Made by a program: the position numbers and the translations under genes. The notes beneath the pieces were generated by a model that searched no databases, was not told the DNA's origin, and saw only the letters and a list, made by a program, of their open reading frames with translations. From positions 1 through 27,364 of the forward strand of contig CAZPLT010000010.1 of NCBI GenBank assembly GCA_964587855.1: a stretch of DNA of 27,364 bases, given 5' to 3'. The stretch's first letter is position 1. Every line of letters starts with the position of its first letter. This document shows positions 15,276 through 23,745 of the stretch, one piece after another. This DNA comes from WRCA01 sp964587855. GTDB lineage: Bacteria > Pseudomonadota > Alphaproteobacteria > Rs-D84.

Positions 15276-15304
15276 AATATAAACAAATGGGAACATAAAC
15301 GCAA
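15276..15304 (-). promoter_or_regulatory. ppdK promoter
   Basis: On the minus strand TTGCGT (15304-15299) and TATATT (15281-15276) are 17 bases apart, giving a short leader of about 20-25 bases. It directly follows the acpS terminator. Confidence 0.55.
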
Positions 15305-15305
15305 G

Positions 15306-15330
15306 AAAAAAACCGCGTAAACGCGGTTTT
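15306..15330 (-). terminator. intrinsic terminator of acpS
   Basis: AAAACCGCG and CGCGGTTTT pair perfectly around a TAAA loop; the T run continues on the minus strand. It overlaps the acpS stop codon. Confidence 0.88.
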
Positions 15331-15703
15331 ATTTTTCGATAACTACCATTGCGGCGGAATAATCGCCTTGGTCAGTAATAGAAACAAATATTTTGGCGTC
15401 CACACCAGCAACTTCTTTTAACTTTGCTTTGGCACCACCAGCTATTAATAATTCTGGTTTTCCGTTTTCATCGTGATTTACTGATACATCTGAAAAATTG
15501 ATTTCATCACAGAAACCACAACCGATTGCTTTCAGAAAAGCCTCGCGTGCGGCCCAAAAGTTAGCCAAATGACGTTCGCAGTTAGCGGTATCTTCTTCGG
15601 CAAATTCTAATTCTTTTTTTGTGAATATACGTGATTTTTTGAATGGCGACCAATCCAAGAAACGATCACATTCAACCAAGTCTAAACCAATACCAATAAT
15701 CAT
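15329..15703 (-). CDS. acpS: holo-[acyl-carrier-protein] synthase
   Basis: The 124-residue enzyme transfers phosphopantetheine from CoA to acyl carrier protein, activating fatty-acid synthesis. The signature GIGLDLVE with metal-binding Asp8 is at the N-terminus, and FWAAREAFLKAIG with the second ligand Glu53/54 is at 49-61; both are intact. Length is typical. CGGAGC precedes the ATG by nine bases. It is followed by its own terminator and then ppdK. Confidence 0.95.
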   Translation of the reverse strand: MIIGIGLDLVECDRFLDWSPFKKSRIFTKKELEFAEEDTANCERHLANFWAAREAFLKAIGCGFCDEINFSDVSVNHDENGKPELLIAGGAKAKLKEVAGVDAKIFVSITDQGDYSAAMVVIEK

Positions 15704-15774
15704 AATAAAAGCTCCGATTTATTATGAAGCAAGCTTAGGCAAAAAAATCCGATTCGTGCAAGAAGTTTTTTAAC

Positions 15775-15802
15775 TTGCTTTTACGACATTGAATAATATA
15801 AT
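15775..15802 (+). promoter_or_regulatory. tRNA-Pro promoter
   Basis: TTGCTT and a perfect TATAAT are 16 bases apart, placing the start about 22 bases before the tRNA. Confidence 0.65.
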
Positions 15803-15830
15803 CAAATCTGCGCTTTTGTTGGCGCGGTGT

Positions 15831-15907
15831 CGGGGTGTAGCTCAGCCTGGTAGAGTACTTGCATGGGGTGCAAGGGGTCGCAAGTTCGATTCTTGTCACC
15901 CCGACCA
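15831..15907 (+). tRNA. tRNA-Pro (anticodon GGG)
   Basis: The acceptor CGGGGTG pairs with CACCCCG, the anticodon stem CTTGC/GCAAG encloses ATGGGGT giving anticodon GGG, and the T arm GTTCGAT is present. CCA is encoded. A terminator follows. Confidence 0.95.
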
Positions 15908-15948
15908 ACTTAAATAAGTTATTGAATTTACTACATTATTTTGAATTT

Positions 15949-15973
15949 ATCCCGCTAAACAGCGGGATTTTTT
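15949..15973 (+). terminator. terminator of the tRNA-Pro transcript
   Basis: ATCCCGCT and AGCGGGAT pair around AAAC and are followed by six T. Confidence 0.88.
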
Positions 15974-16108
15974 AGCGATTGACTTGGTATGCTTTTTTAT
16001 ATTTCAAAACATCCGCAAATAATTGCCTTTTCTATATATTGGCGATTTTACAAAGTCACAAATTTGGTAAAAATGCATATTATTGGGTATAGTTTTTCGC
16101 AATAAAAA

Positions 16109-16146
16109 CTGGTGCAAGATTTTTTCATTTCTTGCACCATTTTTTA
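16109..16146. terminator. strong bidirectional terminator
   Basis: TGGTGCAAGA and TCTTGCACCA form a ten-base-pair stem with a ten-base T-rich loop, with T runs on both strands. On the minus strand it ends the small membrane protein gene. The stretch 15974-16108 holds nothing I can name. Confidence 0.8.
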
Positions 16147-16165
16147 TCGTATGTTTTCTGTTATT

Positions 16166-16522
16166 TTATTCGTTTATTTTTTCTTTTATACCGATCTCTT
16201 TTCTTATTTCGTTTAGTATGTCACCCACATAAACAGGTTCTTTTTTATTTGTAGCTAAAGCATTATATATAAGTTTATATTTTTGATAAATATTATTAGA
16301 ACCGTATAATTTTATTAAAATTGTTAATCCATGAGCAAAGTTAGGTTCTATTTCTTGGTGAGTTTGTATTTTGTTTATAAATAAGATTAAATCTTGATAA
16401 ATTTTTTTCCTTTCATTTTCCAATTCTTGTTTTTTTAATTTTTTAGTTTTCCAATACTCCATAAAAAATTGAAATCCGAATGTTATAAGAGAACCAATGA
16501 TTATATATGATACTTCTTTCAT
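16166..16522 (-). CDS. small membrane-anchored protein of unknown function
   Basis: The 118-residue protein has one N-terminal membrane segment, about residues 4-20 (VSYIIIGSLITFGFQFF), followed by a basic, probably coiled helix (KTKKLKKQELENERKK) and a helical cytoplasmic-looking domain. I do not recognise a family. AAGGAT lies upstream of the ATG and a strong terminator follows, so it appears to be an expressed single gene. It lies beside a serine recombinase remnant and may be accessory cargo of a lost element. Confidence 0.7.
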   Translation of the reverse strand: MKEVSYIIIGSLITFGFQFFMEYWKTKKLKKQELENERKKIYQDLILFINKIQTHQEIEPNFAHGLTILIKLYGSNNIYQKYKLIYNALATNKKEPVYVGDILNEIRKEIGIKEKINE

Positions 16523-16577
16523 AATTTATAATCCTTTTTTTATGGAATTATAAATTATTATAATTAGTAGTATCAAC

Positions 16578-17225
16578 TTAATTATAAAACATCTTTTCCT
16601 GTTCTTCAAACTTCTCGTGTTTGCTGGCTATTTCAATTAACTTTTGCAGGTTGATATGTCTGGGCACTTTACCTGCCATAATATCGTTAATTATTCTTGG
16701 TGATAAATAGCATAGATTCATATATTTATAAATTGTTCGTTTGGTTCTTTTTTCTAGGGTTGCTATTTGATTTATCCCAGTTTTTTCAGCCATTTGCCTT
16801 TTATATCGCCAACCATATGCCAATGCCCTGATTAAAATTGTTGTGGTTTCATCCCTTGTAATAATGCTTACTCCGCCACCTGAATGTGGATTATTTATGC
16901 ATGAGTGAGAGTGTAAATACACATCTGTTTCAATAACCGCATATTTTTTATCATTGCTGATATAGAAATTAGGCTTTAAATTATGCTCGTTTATATAGTC
17001 AGATTCACAAAGATTTTTATATAGCTCCAGGGCATTAATATTTATAAATATGGTCATTTTATTGTCATGGTAAATAATCTTATCTATGATTCTTTTTGTG
17101 TTTTTTGGATTAAATGTCATTTGTTTGAATGTCAGCTTTTGTTCGGGTGACAGACTAGACATATCTGAATTCAAAAATTCTCTTATATTATCTGATACTA
17201 ATTTATCAATATCCCCCATAGGCAA
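16578..17225 (-). pseudogene. C-terminal remnant of a large serine recombinase
   Basis: The 215-residue frame resembles only the C-terminal part of large serine recombinases: MGDIDKLVSDNIREFL, then a helix-turn-helix-like RALAYGWRYKRQMAEKTGIN, TKRTIYKYMNLCYLSPRII and MAGKVPRHINLQKLIEI. The N-terminal resolvase catalytic domain with its active serine, and most of the recombinase domain, are absent. In-frame family-like sequence (FSCKISLPVSLP) continues upstream of the start to a TGA near 17267, so the gene was truncated there. Such enzymes integrate or excise mobile elements; this piece cannot catalyse. A residual DNA-binding role is possible but unproven. Confidence 0.72.
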
Positions 17226-17298
17226 AGATACAGGTAAAGAAATTTTGCAAGAAAAATGGAATGAATTTCATTCAGAAAAGTAATTTTTAGTTTACTCA

Positions 17299-17326
17299 TT
17301 GACAAACAGTATATGTGTGCTATAAC
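17299..17326 (+). promoter_or_regulatory. corA promoter
   Basis: A perfect TTGACA and TATAAC are 16 bases apart; the leader to the ATG is about 65 bases. A second TATAAT at 17362-17367 lacks a -35 partner. Confidence 0.6.
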
Positions 17327-17398
17327 TGTGACCTTAATTATTAAGAAACAAGAAAATATGATATAATACAAAATCTTTAGCAGCCAAAGGAGAATGAA

Positions 17399-18283
17399 AT
17401 GTTTAACACAGAAAAATTAAAAACGTTCTCTTGGGTGAATGTTGCAAATCCAGATCACGAAGATTTTGAAAACTTGCAATTAAGGTACAAAGTTGATGAA
17501 GATACCATCATGGACATTTTGGATCCAGATGAACAATCACGTGTAGAAATAGAAGATGATTATAAAAACATAATCGTCCGATTTCCAATTGTTAATCGTG
17601 AAATGGATACGACTTGGCATACCGAGCCATTATCAATAATTTATTCATATAAAAATGTTTTAACTGTTTGTCGTAAACGGTGCGATTTATTGGATAAAAT
17701 GAAAGATAGCGAAAAAACTTCACGTGAAGCATTTATATTAAACATTATGTTGCGTATTGCAGATGCATATTTGCGTTCATTAAAAGAATTAAACAAGAAA
17801 GTTTTCGCATCTAAAAAGAATTTACAGCAAAAAATTACCAAGAAAGAATTATTACTACTTTTGGATGTTGAAAACAGTTATACGCTTTATATGGCGGGGC
17901 TAAAAGGGAATATGACCGTTATTGAAAAACTGGAAAAAATGCGATCTTTTAGACGTGACGAAGATACGGATGAATTGTTGGAAGACACAAGAATTGAATT
18001 GAATCAGGCGATCGAGGTTATAACCAGCTATCATAAAATGTTGGTATCTATCAAGGCGACGTTTGAAAGCGTAATTAACATAGATTCAAATAAATACATT
18101 AATCGGTTGACTATGTGGAATATTATTTTGATTGCCCCTACGATTTTGGTTGGTTATTACGGAATGAATATGGAATTACCATTTGCAAGATACCATGAAA
18201 CAGCAATGGTTATATTTATTGCTATTTTTGTATTTTTGTTTGGATATGGGATTTATGCTGGATTTTTTAATAAGGGCAAATAA
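17399..18283 (+). CDS. corA: CorA-family divalent metal transporter
   Basis: The 294-residue protein belongs to the CorA family, pentameric inner-membrane channels for magnesium or cobalt. The large cytoplasmic N-terminal part, with FSWVNVANPDHEDFENL, is followed by a long coiled helix, then two C-terminal membrane segments, about 238-256 (WNIILIAPTILVGYYGMN) and 268-288. The selectivity signature GMN is present as YYGMNMELPF at the first membrane exit. AAAGGAG precedes the ATG. The 3' end overlaps the convergent adenylate kinase gene by 31 bases. Substrate cannot be told from sequence. Confidence 0.9.
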   Translation: MFNTEKLKTFSWVNVANPDHEDFENLQLRYKVDEDTIMDILDPDEQSRVEIEDDYKNIIVRFPIVNREMDTTWHTEPLSIIYSYKNVLTVCRKRCDLLDKMKDSEKTSREAFILNIMLRIADAYLRSLKELNKKVFASKKNLQQKITKKELLLLLDVENSYTLYMAGLKGNMTVIEKLEKMRSFRRDEDTDELLEDTRIELNQAIEVITSYHKMLVSIKATFESVINIDSNKYINRLTMWNIILIAPTILVGYYGMNMELPFARYHETAMVIFIAIFVFLFGYGIYAGFFNKGK

Positions 18284-18816
18284 TCTTTTATTACATCAGC
18301 AATTTCATCGGGTGTTTTTAAACCGTCAATTTCTATAAAATTAATATCAGAAGATTGATTAAAAAGCTTTATAGCTGGCAAAGTCTCGCTTTCAAATGTG
18401 AACAAGCGTTTCTGAATAATTTCTTTTTTCATGTCGTCTATGCGACTTGAACCTTCGGACAATCTTTTGTTGATTCTTTGGATCATGATATCCTCGGATA
18501 ACTTTAAATAAATAACATTTATTATATTGTTTTGAAATTTATCAATCATCCATTTTGCCTGGGCAATATTTCTGGGGAATCCATCAAAAAGAACATCAGT
18601 ATTATCAGATGTGTGTTCTATAATCAGTGGGAATATTTTTTCATCTGGGATTAATCCGCCCCGTTCCATTATTTTTGCAATATCTGAATCGCTGGAAAGA
18701 CTGCGGAACAAAGCACCTGTTTCAATATAATTAAACCTGTGTAACTTTAACAGTAATTCGGCAATTGTACCTTTGCCGCTTCCGGGTCCACCCATAATAA
18801 TTACAATATTTTTCAT
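18253..18816 (-). CDS. adk: short-type adenylate kinase
   Basis: The 187-residue enzyme interconverts ATP and AMP with two ADP. The P-loop GGPGSGKGT is at 9-17, an AMP-site ETGALFRSL replaces the usual TGD-x-LR, and FDGFPRNIAQAKWM is the characteristic kinase loop. SRIDDMKKEIIQKRL corresponds to the R-x-DD segment, with no room for a zinc-type LID domain, so it is the short form. It lies just after rpsA on the same strand, separated by a terminator, and is convergent with corA. A role for another nucleoside monophosphate is possible given the altered AMP-site residue. Confidence 0.85.
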   Translation of the reverse strand: MKNIVIIMGGPGSGKGTIAELLLKLHRFNYIETGALFRSLSSDSDIAKIMERGGLIPDEKIFPLIIEHTSDNTDVLFDGFPRNIAQAKWMIDKFQNNIINVIYLKLSEDIMIQRINKRLSEGSSRIDDMKKEIIQKRLFTFESETLPAIKLFNQSSDINFIEIDGLKTPDEIADVIKDYLPLLKNPA

Positions 18817-18848
18817 GAGAATATTTTATCATAAAATATAGAAAAATA

Positions 18849-18867
18849 AAAACCGGCTTTCGCCGGT
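18849..18867 (-). terminator. intrinsic terminator of rpsA
   Basis: ACCGGC and GCCGGT pair around a four-base loop and are followed on the minus strand by five T, ATTTTT. It lies at the rpsA stop. Confidence 0.85.
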
Positions 18868-18871
18868 CTTT

Positions 18872-20560
18872 TTATTTTTTGCTGCTTTCTATTGCGGCAC
18901 CAAGGATGTCGCCCAGAACGCTGCCACTGTCGGTTTGATTTGCGTAATCTTTGACAGCTTGCTTTTCCATAGCAACTTGCAAAGCGCGAACAGACAGTTT
19001 TACATCGGTTCCTTCGACGGAAACAACAGATGCTTCGATAGTATCGCCAACTTTGAATTTAGAAGTATTTTGACCTTCTTTTTCACGGGACAAATCGGTT
19101 TTACGAATAACACCGCGTGAATCCCCAGGCAATGCGACAATCAGTTCATCAGTGGTAACTTCGGAAATTGTTCCGGAAATTACGGCACCCTTTTTCAATG
19201 ATACTTTGCCATCTCCACCGCCAGCAGTCATTTGTTTAATGCCCAAAGTAATACGTTCTTTTTCTGGATTAATATCCAAAATCTTTGCGGTTACTTCTTG
19301 TCCACGAACAAATTTCTTCAATTCTTCTTCATCCAGTTTATCCCAAGACAAGTCAGAAATATGAACCATTCCGTCCAATTCAGGAGTCAATGCAACAAAC
19401 AAGCCAAATTCAGTTGTGTTCTTGATTGGGCCAGTTACTACATCGCCAACATTATGGGTTTCTGCAAATTGACGCCATGGATTGCCTTGCAATTGTTTAT
19501 ATCCCAACGAGATACGACGTTTATCTTGGTCAATGCCCAAAACAATAACGTTGATTTCTTGGCTGTTTTGCAAAACTTTGCTTGGGTGAATGTTTTTGTT
19601 GGTCCATGATAATTCAGACATGTGGATTAAACCTTCGACGCCATTGCCTAAATCAACGAATGCACCGTAATCGGTAAGAGATGAAACTTTGCCAGTTACA
19701 GTATCACCAATATTAAATGCGCGTGATGCGTTTACCCATGGATCTTCTTCCAGTTGTTTCATACCCAATGATACGCGGTGTGATTCTGGATCAAATTGAA
19801 TAACTTTGACTTTGATTTTTTGACCAGTGTGAACCAGTTCACGTGGATGATTAACGCGTTTCCAAGACAAGTCTGTAACGTGCAACAATCCATCAATTCC
19901 GCCCAAGTCAACAAACACACCGTAATCGGTTATGTTTTTAACAACACCATCTAGAACCGCGCCCAGGCTGATGTTTTTCATAGCTTCTTTTTGCTGTGCT
20001 GCAATAGAATCAGATTGAATTGCACGACGTGAAACAATCGCGTTTGTACGCAAAGCGTCCATTTTCAAAATGCGGAATTTGTCAGTTACCCCGACCAAGG
20101 ATTTCGCATCGCGAATTGGACGGCTATCTGCCTGAGATGATGGCATAAATGCGAAAACGCCACCCAAATCAACGGTATATCCGCCACGAACAGCTTCCAT
20201 AATAGTACCAGTTGGATCGACACCATCTGCAACTGCTTTTTCCAGTTCTTTCCATGCTTTTTCTGCACGTGCTTTGGTATAAGATAAAACGGCGGTTCCT
20301 TCGCGGGATTCATAACGTTCAACAAAGACGTCAATAATATCACCGACTTTTGGTGGGTTTGCACCGAATTCTTTTAATGCAATGCGACCCTCGGACTTTA
20401 AACCAACATCGACCAAAACGAAGTCGCTGCGAATGTCTTTGACTGTACCTTTGGTTGCATAGCCCTGCAAGGTTTCTTGTTTGCCATAATTGGCATCAAA
20501 CATCTCTGCAAAATTTTCATTTGCAATAGGATTGAATAATTCTTTGGATAAATCTTTCAT
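18872..20560 (-). CDS. rpsA: 30S ribosomal protein S1
   Basis: S1 binds mRNA at the 30S subunit and promotes initiation, especially on messages with weak Shine-Dalgarno sites. From the ATG at 20560 it has 562 residues, the usual length; a TTG five codons upstream (20575) is less likely. Repeated S1 RNA-binding domains are visible: LVDVGLKSEGRIALKEF, YGVFVDLGGIDGLLHVTDLS, YGAFVDLGNGVEGLIHMSEL, FGLFVALTPELDGMVHISDL and further C-terminal copies, six in all. The start has no Shine-Dalgarno site, common for this gene. A strong promoter lies at 20651-20679 and the 85-base leader can fold. Confidence 0.96.
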   Translation of the reverse strand: MKDLSKELFNPIANENFAEMFDANYGKQETLQGYATKGTVKDIRSDFVLVDVGLKSEGRIALKEFGANPPKVGDIIDVFVERYESREGTAVLSYTKARAEKAWKELEKAVADGVDPTGTIMEAVRGGYTVDLGGVFAFMPSSQADSRPIRDAKSLVGVTDKFRILKMDALRTNAIVSRRAIQSDSIAAQQKEAMKNISLGAVLDGVVKNITDYGVFVDLGGIDGLLHVTDLSWKRVNHPRELVHTGQKIKVKVIQFDPESHRVSLGMKQLEEDPWVNASRAFNIGDTVTGKVSSLTDYGAFVDLGNGVEGLIHMSELSWTNKNIHPSKVLQNSQEINVIVLGIDQDKRRISLGYKQLQGNPWRQFAETHNVGDVVTGPIKNTTEFGLFVALTPELDGMVHISDLSWDKLDEEELKKFVRGQEVTAKILDINPEKERITLGIKQMTAGGGDGKVSLKKGAVISGTISEVTTDELIVALPGDSRGVIRKTDLSREKEGQNTSKFKVGDTIEASVVSVEGTDVKLSVRALQVAMEKQAVKDYANQTDSGSVLGDILGAAIESSKK

Positions 20561-20650
20561 TGAAATTTCATACAAAGTTTGCCATCGCGTCAGATGCGAG
20601 GTCTTGGCGGGTTAAATGATTGCTTGATGCCGCCCCAAGCAAGCCAGAAG

Positions 20651-20679
20651 ATTATAGATTAAAAATTTCCAGATTGCAA
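20651..20679 (-). promoter_or_regulatory. rpsA promoter
   Basis: On the minus strand TTGCAA (20679-20674) and a perfect TATAAT (20656-20651) are 17 bases apart. The leader contains GGCGG and CCGCC segments that could pair (about 20608-20636). Confidence 0.65.
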
Positions 20680-20680
20680 A

Positions 20681-22720
20681 TTATTTTAACCCATACGCTT
20701 TTAATAAAGAATCGGGTAAAGGGTCACGGCCAATAAATTCGCGATATAGCACGCTCATCTTTTTTGTATCGCCATTTGCCAAGATTACATCGCGGTATTT
20801 TTTCATTAATGGGGAAAACGGGTCTTTGTTCATCGCTATGAACGCATCCGCAGCTAGCAATTCTGCCCACATATAAGAATAATAGCCAGCAGAATAAGAA
20901 CCACTAAAAATATGCAAAAAGCCATTTTGGAATTTGTCATATGGGGCAACCGGCATTACAGATATTTTTGCCCGGGTTTCATCCAAAATCTTTTGAACAT
21001 CTGTTTCAGACAGGTTTTCACGTTGATATATTTCTAAATCAAATATGCCAAATTCAATTTGCCGCAGAACCCAAATACCTTTTTGAAAATTTTGTGCTGT
21101 ATTGATTTTTTTAATCAGTTCATCTGGTATTTCTGCGCCAGTTTTATAATGACGTGCAATACGTTTTAAAACCTTTGGGGAATCCCAAAAATATTCTAAA
21201 AATTGTGATGGGAATTCTACAACATCCCAATCAACAGAATTTCCAGATAATGGCGCTTCGTCCACTTTTGACAGCAAATCCATCAATGCATGTCCAGTTT
21301 CATGGAATAATGTGGAAACATTATTAAGCGATAAAAGGGCGGGCGCGTTGTTTATTGCTGGTGAAAAATTTCCAACTATGACCGCTTCGGGTAAACGTAA
21401 TTCATTTTCTGAATTACGATGATGGCTATAGAAAGTATTTTCCCAAGCCCCAGATTGTTTTTCTTTTCGCGTTTGCAAATCAACATAAAATCCACCGATT
21501 ATTTTTCCATCTTTCATAACATCAAAATAATGCGCCGTTTGATGCCAAATTGGAACTTTGCGCTCTATCAATTTAATATCAAACATTTCTTCAAGCAGTC
21601 CGAATACACGTTTTGTTGTTGCCTCTGCTTCGAAATAAGGTTTGGTTTCATTTTCATCTAAACTATATTTTTCTTTCAGGATTTTTTCGGAATAGTAAAA
21701 TTTATCCCAAGGCGCAAAATCTTTAATTCCATCTTTTGCGGCACGTGTTTTTAATTCATCAAGTTCTTTTAATGCTTGTGGTCGTGCAGCATCAGCAATG
21801 CGTTGTAAAAATTCCCCTGCTTCTTTTGGACTCGGGGCTGCCCGGTCTTCAAACGCCAATTCGGCATAATTTTTATATCCCAAAATTTTTGCAGTTTCCT
21901 GGTGCAGGGCCAAAATTTTCGGAATAAGTTTTTCATTTTCAGGTGCACGTGTGATATAAGCACGATACATTTTAGAACGTAACTCGCGATCTGATACATA
22001 AGTCATAAAAGGAATATAAGACGGGGCAAGTAAAGAGAATTCCCATCCCTCTTTTATTTTGTTTGCATCTTTGTCAGATTGAGGCATATTGCCCAACAAT
22101 TTTTCATCGGTTATTTTTATAGAAAAACTTTTATTAGCAGCAATAACATTATTAGAAAAATCTTGTGAAAGTTTCGATAATTCTGCATTTATTTGCTTTA
22201 AACGTTCTTGTTTTTCTGGTGGTAAATCTATACCAGAAATTTTAAAATCTCTGATTGAATCATCAATTACTTTTTTTTGTTCATCATTTAGTGATTCATA
22301 CTCATTTTTTTTGATTTCTAAAAAGCCTTGATAAATACCCTTGTGTCGCGCCATATCAGAAGAAAAATTAGACATAACTGGCAAAATATCATTCATAATC
22401 TTTTCTGTCTCTTCAGAATGCATAACCCCATTCAAAAGATAAATAGGATAAGTTATTTCATGAAGTTCATAGCTATTATCTTCTAATGCGCGAACAAAAT
22501 TCATATAATTTTTGTTTGGATTTGCAACAATTTTTTCAACGCCTTCGCGTGTTTTTGCAACAGATTGCTTTACACGTTCTGACGCATTTTCCAAAGCATT
22601 CAGATTAAAATTTCCAATTTGTTCTTTCATAACTTTATTTCCTTTGTAAATATGCACTGCGAAAAATGCGGCGATAATCACCGCCAGTATTCCGACAATG
22701 TTTAATATTTTATTTTTCAT
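20681..22720 (-). CDS. membrane-anchored M3-family oligopeptidase
   Basis: The 679-residue protein is a zinc metallopeptidase of the oligopeptidase A / Dcp group that degrades short peptides. The active site LFHETGHALMD has H473, E474 and H477. An N-terminal hydrophobic segment, about residues 5-23, followed by a basic region, predicts anchoring to the inner membrane with the catalytic part in the periplasm, unlike soluble cytoplasmic oligopeptidase A. Conserved C-terminal features SGSYSAGYYSYMWAELLAAD and a final DSLLKAYGLK fit the family. Its ATG overlaps the hemW stop as ATGA, so it is coupled to hemW. Confidence 0.93.
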   Translation of the reverse strand: MKNKILNIVGILAVIIAAFFAVHIYKGNKVMKEQIGNFNLNALENASERVKQSVAKTREGVEKIVANPNKNYMNFVRALEDNSYELHEITYPIYLLNGVMHSEETEKIMNDILPVMSNFSSDMARHKGIYQGFLEIKKNEYESLNDEQKKVIDDSIRDFKISGIDLPPEKQERLKQINAELSKLSQDFSNNVIAANKSFSIKITDEKLLGNMPQSDKDANKIKEGWEFSLLAPSYIPFMTYVSDRELRSKMYRAYITRAPENEKLIPKILALHQETAKILGYKNYAELAFEDRAAPSPKEAGEFLQRIADAARPQALKELDELKTRAAKDGIKDFAPWDKFYYSEKILKEKYSLDENETKPYFEAEATTKRVFGLLEEMFDIKLIERKVPIWHQTAHYFDVMKDGKIIGGFYVDLQTRKEKQSGAWENTFYSHHRNSENELRLPEAVIVGNFSPAINNAPALLSLNNVSTLFHETGHALMDLLSKVDEAPLSGNSVDWDVVEFPSQFLEYFWDSPKVLKRIARHYKTGAEIPDELIKKINTAQNFQKGIWVLRQIEFGIFDLEIYQRENLSETDVQKILDETRAKISVMPVAPYDKFQNGFLHIFSGSYSAGYYSYMWAELLAADAFIAMNKDPFSPLMKKYRDVILANGDTKKMSVLYREFIGRDPLPDSLLKAYGLK

Positions 22721-23745
22721 TTTAATAACCTTACTATCAAATTATCCAAAGTCAAAAAACTTTTCGCGATTAATCGGTTATCTTTTATTACAAAATGTTC
22801 GCTGTTTGCAAAATCTGTATCAATAATTTTTAAAATTTTTGGTGTCAGCAAAACACCGCGAATCGTGCGCAGTCCCGTCATTAAAATCTCCACGGCCCGC
22901 TGATTATCGGATAAAGGATTTTGTGCGCCATTTGTAGTTTCATACCACTGGTTATCAATTAAAATTCGACCCGCAGCACCATCCCCCAATCCCAAATAAG
23001 GTTGGCCATCCCAGATATTTAAATTGTGTTTGCATGGCGTTCCGTAATTAGAAACTTCGTATCGGGGCAGGGTCAATGTTTCACCAATTGCTTCATACAT
23101 TTGCGCCATTATTTCGTTATCCGGCATTTGTAAATTTTGTCGTGCGAATTGGGTTCCAGGTTCAATAGATAATTCATACAAAGACGCATGTTCCAATCCC
23201 AATGAATTTATATTTTTGCATAATTCTTTGACGTCCCCAGGCGTGTGATTTGGCAATCCATAAATAAAGTCAGCAGAAACTCGCAATCCTGAATTTTGGG
23301 CATTTGCTATCAATTCGCGTGCGGCGGCCGCATCGTGAATTCGTCCCAAGAATTTTAATTCTTCATCGCACAAAGATTGAACCCCAATAGAAATTCTGTT
23401 TACACCCGCGGCAATAAATTCAGACAAACGTTCGGCGTCCAATGTTCCTGGATTTGCCTCTATAGTGATTTCCGCATCTGGGTGAAAAGAAAATGAATTT
23501 TGCAGTTCATTCATAATTTCTGCAAAAATTTTAGTTGGCATTAAACTGGGTGTGCCACCACCAAAAAATATAGTTGGGATTTTTATATTACCAATACTTT
23601 CACGCCAATAATGAATTTTTAAAATAATTTTATTTTTATAATCTGTCCAATCGGGCACACTGCAAGCATGTGAATAAAAAGCACAATAATTACATTTGTT
23701 TACACAAAAAGGTACGTGAATATAAATATTATATAAAGCAGCCAT
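22717..23745 (-). CDS. hemW: HemW-like radical SAM haem chaperone
   Basis: The 342-residue protein is a radical SAM member of the HemW group, haem-binding chaperones once called oxygen-independent coproporphyrinogen oxidase-like. The [4Fe-4S] motif C14-x3-C18-x2-C21 is in HVPFCVNKCNYCAFYS; the residue after the last Cys pair is Phe rather than Cys, which points to HemW rather than HemN. IFFGGGTPSLM, SIGVQSLCDEEL and HNLNIWDGQPYLGLGDGAAG follow in the usual order. The length is slightly short at the C-terminus. It shares one base with the upstream stop codon (TAATG) and overlaps the peptidase gene by four bases. Confidence 0.93.
   Translation of the reverse strand: MAALYNIYIHVPFCVNKCNYCAFYSHACSVPDWTDYKNKIILKIHYWRESIGNIKIPTIFFGGGTPSLMPTKIFAEIMNELQNSFSFHPDAEITIEANPGTLDAERLSEFIAAGVNRISIGVQSLCDEELKFLGRIHDAAAARELIANAQNSGLRVSADFIYGLPNHTPGDVKELCKNINSLGLEHASLYELSIEPGTQFARQNLQMPDNEIMAQMYEAIGETLTLPRYEVSNYGTPCKHNLNIWDGQPYLGLGDGAAGRILIDNQWYETTNGAQNPLSDNQRAVEILMTGLRTIRGVLLTPKILKIIDTDFANSEHFVIKDNRLIAKSFLTLDNLIVRLLK

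Noticed and set aside
15247..15304. A longer N-terminus for pyruvate phosphate dikinase
   Set aside because: The ATG at 15247 has an ideal ribosome binding site and gives the family-typical start AKWVYTFGNG; the extension overlaps the promoter and acpS terminator.
16087..16146. A tiny plus-strand RNA from TTGGTA-17-TATAGT to the hairpin at 16109-16146
   Set aside because: The hairpin is explained as the terminator of the minus-strand membrane protein gene; a transcript of about 45 bases made only of the terminator has no other support.
17086..17283. Plus-strand frame ending GKDTGKEILQEKWNEFHSEK, which looked like the 3' end of a disrupted gene
   Set aside because: The opposite strand here reads FSCKISLPVSLPMGDIDKLV, continuous with the serine recombinase remnant, so the plus frame is a shadow.
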